Origin: Citrus sinensis
Taxonomy: Eukaryota; Streptophyta; Magnoliopsida; Sapindales; Rutaceae
DNA: 64,000 bases
NCBI RefSeq assembly: GCF_022201045.2
Contig: NC_068563.1
Span: forward strand, 7,316,001 to 7,380,000
Reading direction: 5' to 3'
Under the pieces are notes generated by a model, which did not search any database, was not told where the DNA came from, and was given only the letters and a program-made list of their open reading frames with translations. Shown piece after piece: positions 60,226 through 64,000 of this stretch; positions within the stretch are counted from its first letter, which is position 1; the number at the start of each line of letters is the position of its first letter. A program made the position numbers and the translations under genes.

Positions 60226-60810
60226 TGTTGTGCGCGGAATGAGGAATCAAGCGCACCAAATAATTATAGAAAAATAAAGGACACAAGAATTACGTGGTTC
60301 GGTAATTAAACCTACATCCACCGAGGCAAGAAAGAATAATTGTTTATTTAACAATTAATAGAGTACAAATATTTTTGTAACGAATCTCACTTCCCAGAAA
60401 CCTAAATATACCCAGTACTCTCACACTTTGCAGGAAAGATAAATTCCTCAAACACACTTCTCTCACTTCTCTCAAAAGCTTAGAAACTTATAAGCTTCAC
60501 AATTTTGGGATGCTTAACAAATGAAAAACTCCCTCTATTTATAGGAAGTATTTTGCACTATTACAAATTCGGCGTTCACCAACAATTTGCCAAATTGTCA
60601 ATATTGTTGTGAATTTGTCAAACTGTCACATGCTTCACCAACTCCGTTGGCTTTAATTTCCACGATTCCAACCACATGCTTCATCTAAATTTCTAAGGGT
60701 CTCTGCCAACTTTTCAAGCTTTGCATGCTTAGCCACATGCATGTGTCAAATTTCCAAGGTCGGTGCCAACTTTGGCCAATTTGTCACCACGTTTTGTCAA
60801 GTTTTCAACA
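60226..60810 (-). repeat. 5' LTR of copia-2
   Basis: 585 bases, ends TG...CA intact. Differs from 55215-55799 at about 36 positions including transversions. Confidence 0.93.
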
Positions 60811-60815
60811 TTTAC

Positions 60816-61450
60816 AAGACTTGAAATGTGAGTACCTGGTTTTGTTGGAGACACAATGTGCTCTATATATATATATAGATCAAGGGAGAGTAGCTAAAAC
60901 CTCCTGGAGGTGGAACTAGTGGTGAAGAGGAATTTGTGCTGATTTATTGAGACATAGCCATCTGAAAGAAGAAAGATCACATGATCTTGTCTTGAAGATC
61001 AAATACTTGGCTTAAACAAGTACTGCATATTTGTTGGATAGCATTTTGGCCAGCCATGTAAGGTGAGTGACCAACCTACAAGAGACCCTACTAAGAATTA
61101 AACAGATTTGGCAGGGACAAGTACCCTTAGTGCTCTTTGAACAATATCAAAGAATATATATTCATTATTTGCAAAGTGAAAAATCTGAAAGTGTTAAGAA
61201 CATTAGAGCTTGGAGGTGTCTATATAGTTAAAGCAAAAGGCAGGAATATGACTGTATTTGTTGTCTTAGCTCCTTAAGTTGGCAGACAGGCCCTTGTGAA
61301 TTGCATATGAAGCATGTCCTACGACTAGTCGCTATCTGAACCCATACACTATTTTTTTCCCCAAGCCATATTACTGTTGAAATGGATAGGATTGCCACAG
61401 ATAGATGATAACATAGTCAATGCTGGCCATGTAAAATTTGAGAGGTAGGA
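60816..61450 (-). promoter_or_regulatory. Stranded original promoter of SAUR C1
   Basis: Starting right after the copia-2 target repeat, AAGACTTGAAATGTGAG and GGTTTTGTT, then a (TA)7 TATA box at 60864-60877, then GGTGGAACTAGTGGTGAAGAG and AAAGATCACATGATCTTGTC. Each of these has an inverted counterpart before the C2 pseudogene (62680-62900). The original gene therefore continued from here straight to position 55209. Confidence 0.8.
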
Positions 61451-62278
61451 ATTAACTCATCTTAGTCTACTGCACAATCATTTATTTCGTAGAAAGGCAA
61501 AAATGCCAAATTGCCTTCAGATAAGTTTGAAAAACTGGATGACTAATTATATCAACGTGGTTAACGAGGAGCCAGTCTTGATTGGATATTTTCTATAGAT
61601 TTGTATGGAGAAGTACTTTGGCATAGACAATCCTGCATAAATATTTAAAGGAAGGAGAGGATTCATTTTGCTTGCACTTTAGGTATGTAATTGCTTTCAC
61701 CTAGACTCCATTCATTGGGGAAATTGTGTTGCAAAACCACATATTTGTCTACAAATTGTGTTGTCTATTTGTTTACACAAATATGGCCTACAATTTTGGT
61801 AATACACCACTGAAATTCAAGCTAGAGATTGCATATGCCTACTAATTATTATTAATATGATCAGCTTCACTATAAATACGAGACTGACGGAACTTTGCTT
61901 TGCGGACAAGATTGAGACAACCGAGTCAGCGAATGCTCCTCAAATGAGATATGAACAATAAACATGAGTATGATAGAACTAGAAAGTCTGATAAAACCAA
62001 TAGACACAGAAAATGAAACCGAAAAAAGGGATACATGACATTTCGGAGCTGATTGAGACTGTGCAACATATTATGCTCAACCATTTTAACATATATCACA
62101 TTATAACGTGCTTTAAATTTCTGTAAACAAAATAAGAAATCAGATCCCTCTGTCAAAGATAGCAAACAGAAGTTTTTTATTTCATCCTTATGAATGTAAT
62201 CTCAAAAAATTAACCATGAATATGTGTTAATCAATCTGAGCGCACCAAAAGTATTCTTCTTTGAAAAGGCTTTTAAAA
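61451..62278. other. Spacer with relics of A-type and B-type SAUR promoters
   Basis: 61783-61800 (AATATGGCCTACAATTTTGG) and TGTCTC on the minus strand at 61914-61919 match the A-type upstream block. 62040-62090 (TTTCGGAGCTGATTGAGACTG, then TTATGCTCAACCATTT) matches the B-type upstream block of B3. No SAUR coding sequence remains with either. Confidence 0.55.
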
Positions 62279-62279
62279 A

Positions 62280-62948
62280 TTACTCAAGTCTTCATGAGAT
62301 TTGGCATTATTGCTTTTCCTGAAGTAATATGCAGCAGACTGAGGTGAAATGATTCCTACCTCTCAAATTTTAGTTGGCCAGCATTGACAAGTGAGAGTTC
62401 TGATAGTTGACTTGTGTAGGACACACTTCATGCATAAATAGAGCCATATTCCTGCCTTCTGCTTTAATTAATTACATTTGTAGACATCTGCAAGCTCTAA
62501 TATTTTTAGCACTTTCAGATTTCACTTTGCAAATAATATATATTCTTTGATTGTTCAGATGATATTAATAGTACTGGTCCCTGGCAAAATCTATTTAATT
62601 CATAGTAGGGCCTGTTGCTGGTTGCTGACCTTAAATGGTTGGCCAAAATGCTTTCTAACGAAAATTAAGCATCAATTTGTTGCCAAATTTTTTATCTTGA
62701 AGACAAGGCCATGTGATCTTTCATATGCTATGTCTCACTAAATTAAATCAGCCCAAATTCCTCTCCACCACAAGCTCCACCTCTTTTAAGTTTTTGCTGC
62801 TCTTCCTCAATCTATTTATACAAAATATAAGCACACTGTGCCCGAAACAAAACCAAATACTCATCACATTTCTCTCCTACTAAACTTTCCTTTCTGCCAC
62901 CAAATCACTTGTTATCTTCATCATTTTTTAGCAATAACTTCCATAGCC
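62280..62948 (+). promoter_or_regulatory. Promoter and leader of the C2 pseudogene, inverted copy of the C1 promoter
   Basis: Reverse-complement match to 60816-61450 plus 55145-55214. TATA-like TATTTATACAAAATATAAG at about 62812. This copy has no element inserted, so it shows the original uninterrupted structure. Confidence 0.75.
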
Positions 62949-63240
62949 ATGGATATTCGTTTGCATACAACTGTGCATTCTAAACAAGTTCTCCTCAGAT
63001 AAGTTTGGTTTCAAATAATCAATCAATAGTCATAAATGTTCCTAAAGGCTTCGTTGCAGTTTATGTTGGAGAGAGCGAAAAGAAAAAATTCGTAATCCCA
63101 TATCGTTCTTGAATGAACCTTCATCTCAAGAATTGCTATGCAAGGCAGAGGAAAATTTTGGGTTCAATCATCCCATGGGAGGCCTCAAAATTCCCAGTGC
63201 TGAAGAAATTTTTGTAGAATCTCACTTCTCAGTTGAGTAG
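62949..63240 (+). pseudogene. SAUR subtype C copy 2, inverted pseudogene
   Basis: Starts MDIRLHTTVHSKQVLLR and then hits TAA at 62999-63001 after a one-base loss. In the next frame it reads [19 protein letters not shown] and VIPY, where a second one-base loss near 63102 gives TGA at 63108. In the third frame it continues with a LNEPS block, [19 protein letters not shown] and ends at TAG 63238-63240. It is closest to C1, which shares FLNEP and the short N-terminal linker. It is the only cluster member on the plus strand. Two frameshifts, IPS for IPC and loss of the usual end make function very unlikely. Confidence 0.92.
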
Positions 63241-64000
63241 TGCTTGATATACGGCAATACAAAAATGTATCAGAAGGAACAATTTTGTTTACTATATAAA
63301 TATTTATCTTTTTGGTGGAGGAAGAGATGTATCCGGAAAATTTATACATTTTCAAGAAAGAGTTAATTAGTACGTAATAGAAAATATTTGAAGATTATCA
63401 CATTTTAATCACCTTTACCAAAATATATATAATTCGATCCATGTGTTTGCCTATAACTTCTGATGGATAAACTTGTGCAAGGTACTTCACGAGTGTTTTT
63501 GTTGAGTGCTTATTTTTATTTAATCTGTTTATTGCTTGAATTTCTTGAATATTAGAAACTGAAATGTATTCAATTTATTGATTTTTTACTTATGAATTAA
63601 TATTATAAAAACAACTTAACACCTTAAGATATCCCGTCAAGCTTCTTTATTTAGTTGGCCACTTGAGTTTAAATGTGGAGCAGACTAATAATCTCATAAG
63701 AGGACTAAAGCAGGTTACCACGAATGTGACATATGGAGTCCATAATATTCTTTCTAAAGAGATTTGATTCGGAACTATTATATGTCCAAGGTCCAATATT
63801 GAAATAATTTTAGAGGTTTTCCCTGACTTTGTCCGTGTCAACAAACAATTCGAAATGCCTCGACTTTTTTAGAACAGGTCCGGGTCAAATAGCAATGATC
63901 TAAAGCACTTCCTTTTACAACTCAATCGTATGATATGACACTCAAACCATGAATGCTTTTATCCTTATCATTTCTAATCAGTTCCTCGTTCAGGACCTTA
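63241..64000. other. Flank beyond the SAUR cluster
   Basis: AT-rich, no gene seen. Contains a dispersed repeat at 63747-63835. Confidence 0.45.
63747..63835. repeat. Dispersed repeat, copy 2
   Basis: AGATTTGATTCGGAACTATT and ATATGTCCAAGGTCCAATATTG match 25945-26020 in the same orientation. Confidence 0.4.

Larger units (their letters stand above)
55215..60810 (-). mobile_element. Ty1/copia retrotransposon, complete ends but defective coding (copia-2)
   Basis: Two 585-base LTRs (55215-55799 and 60226-60810) starting TGTTGT and flanked by TTTAC (55210-55214 and 60811-60815). Transcribed leftwards: primer site at 60212-60223, polypurine tract next to 55799. Gag, protease, integrase, reverse transcriptase and RNase H follow the copia order, broken by several stops and frameshifts. 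I count about 36 differences between the LTRs (about 6%), so it is older than copia-1 and of a different family. It is inserted in the leader of SAUR C1. Confidence 0.95.

Overview
This is nuclear DNA from a flowering plant, almost certainly a eudicot. It is strongly AT-rich, has long non-coding stretches full of small foldback transposons, carries two Ty1/copia retrotransposons primed by initiator tRNA-Met, and holds plant-only gene families: SAUR auxin-response genes, a plant-type PPR gene, and a TAF14b/GAS41 gene with six exons and GT-AG introns. The SAUR proteins look like those of woody rosids such as Citrus, but that is an impression and not proof.

Layout. From 1 to 24 kb there is one SAUR49/SAUR52-type gene (1445-1885, +), then about 22 kb with no convincing gene. 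That stretch is filled with transposon debris: a Harbinger-like element (3651-4539), hAT-like foldbacks (6230-6667, 16334-16979, 20816-21502), a 1.46-kb Mutator-like foldback with a perfect 9-bp target duplication (12606-14066), and several short hairpin MITEs. A SAUR50/SAUR10-type gene lies at 23963-24283 (-). After a quiet 4.7 kb come a YEATS-domain chromatin gene (TAF14b/GAS41/YAF9A-like, 28979-33127, -) and an intronless E-class PPR gene (34510-35784, -).

From 36.5 to 63.2 kb lies a tandem cluster of small intronless SAUR genes of the SAUR19-24/X15 kind. Three subtypes can be told apart (named A, B and C here). The order is A1 (36.6 kb), B1 (39.3), A2 (41.0), a 6.85-kb copia element, B2 pseudogene (49.4), A3 pseudogene (50.3), a 1.19-kb solo LTR, B3 (53.2), C1 (54.8), a 5.6-kb copia element, promoter-only relics of an A-B unit (61.8-62.1), and an inverted C2 pseudogene (62.9, +). 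The alternation suggests repeated duplication of an A-B pair followed by LTR element insertion between members. Five SAUR reading frames in the cluster are intact and three are broken.

The most notable structure is at C1. Its coding frame is intact, but the 5.6-kb copia element sits between its start codon and its old TATA box. The old promoter is now stranded at 60816-61100. The inverted C2 copy keeps the uninterrupted arrangement and so proves the ancestral layout. The element's 3' LTR reads towards C1 and has its own TATA box, so C1 is either silent or driven by the LTR.

SAUR proteins are known to inhibit PP2C-D phosphatases at the plasma membrane, which keeps the proton pump active and promotes cell expansion. 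The YEATS and PPR genes are unrelated housekeeping neighbours, although the SAUR10/50-TAF14 adjacency appears to be old. No tRNA, rRNA, CRISPR or prokaryotic feature was seen.
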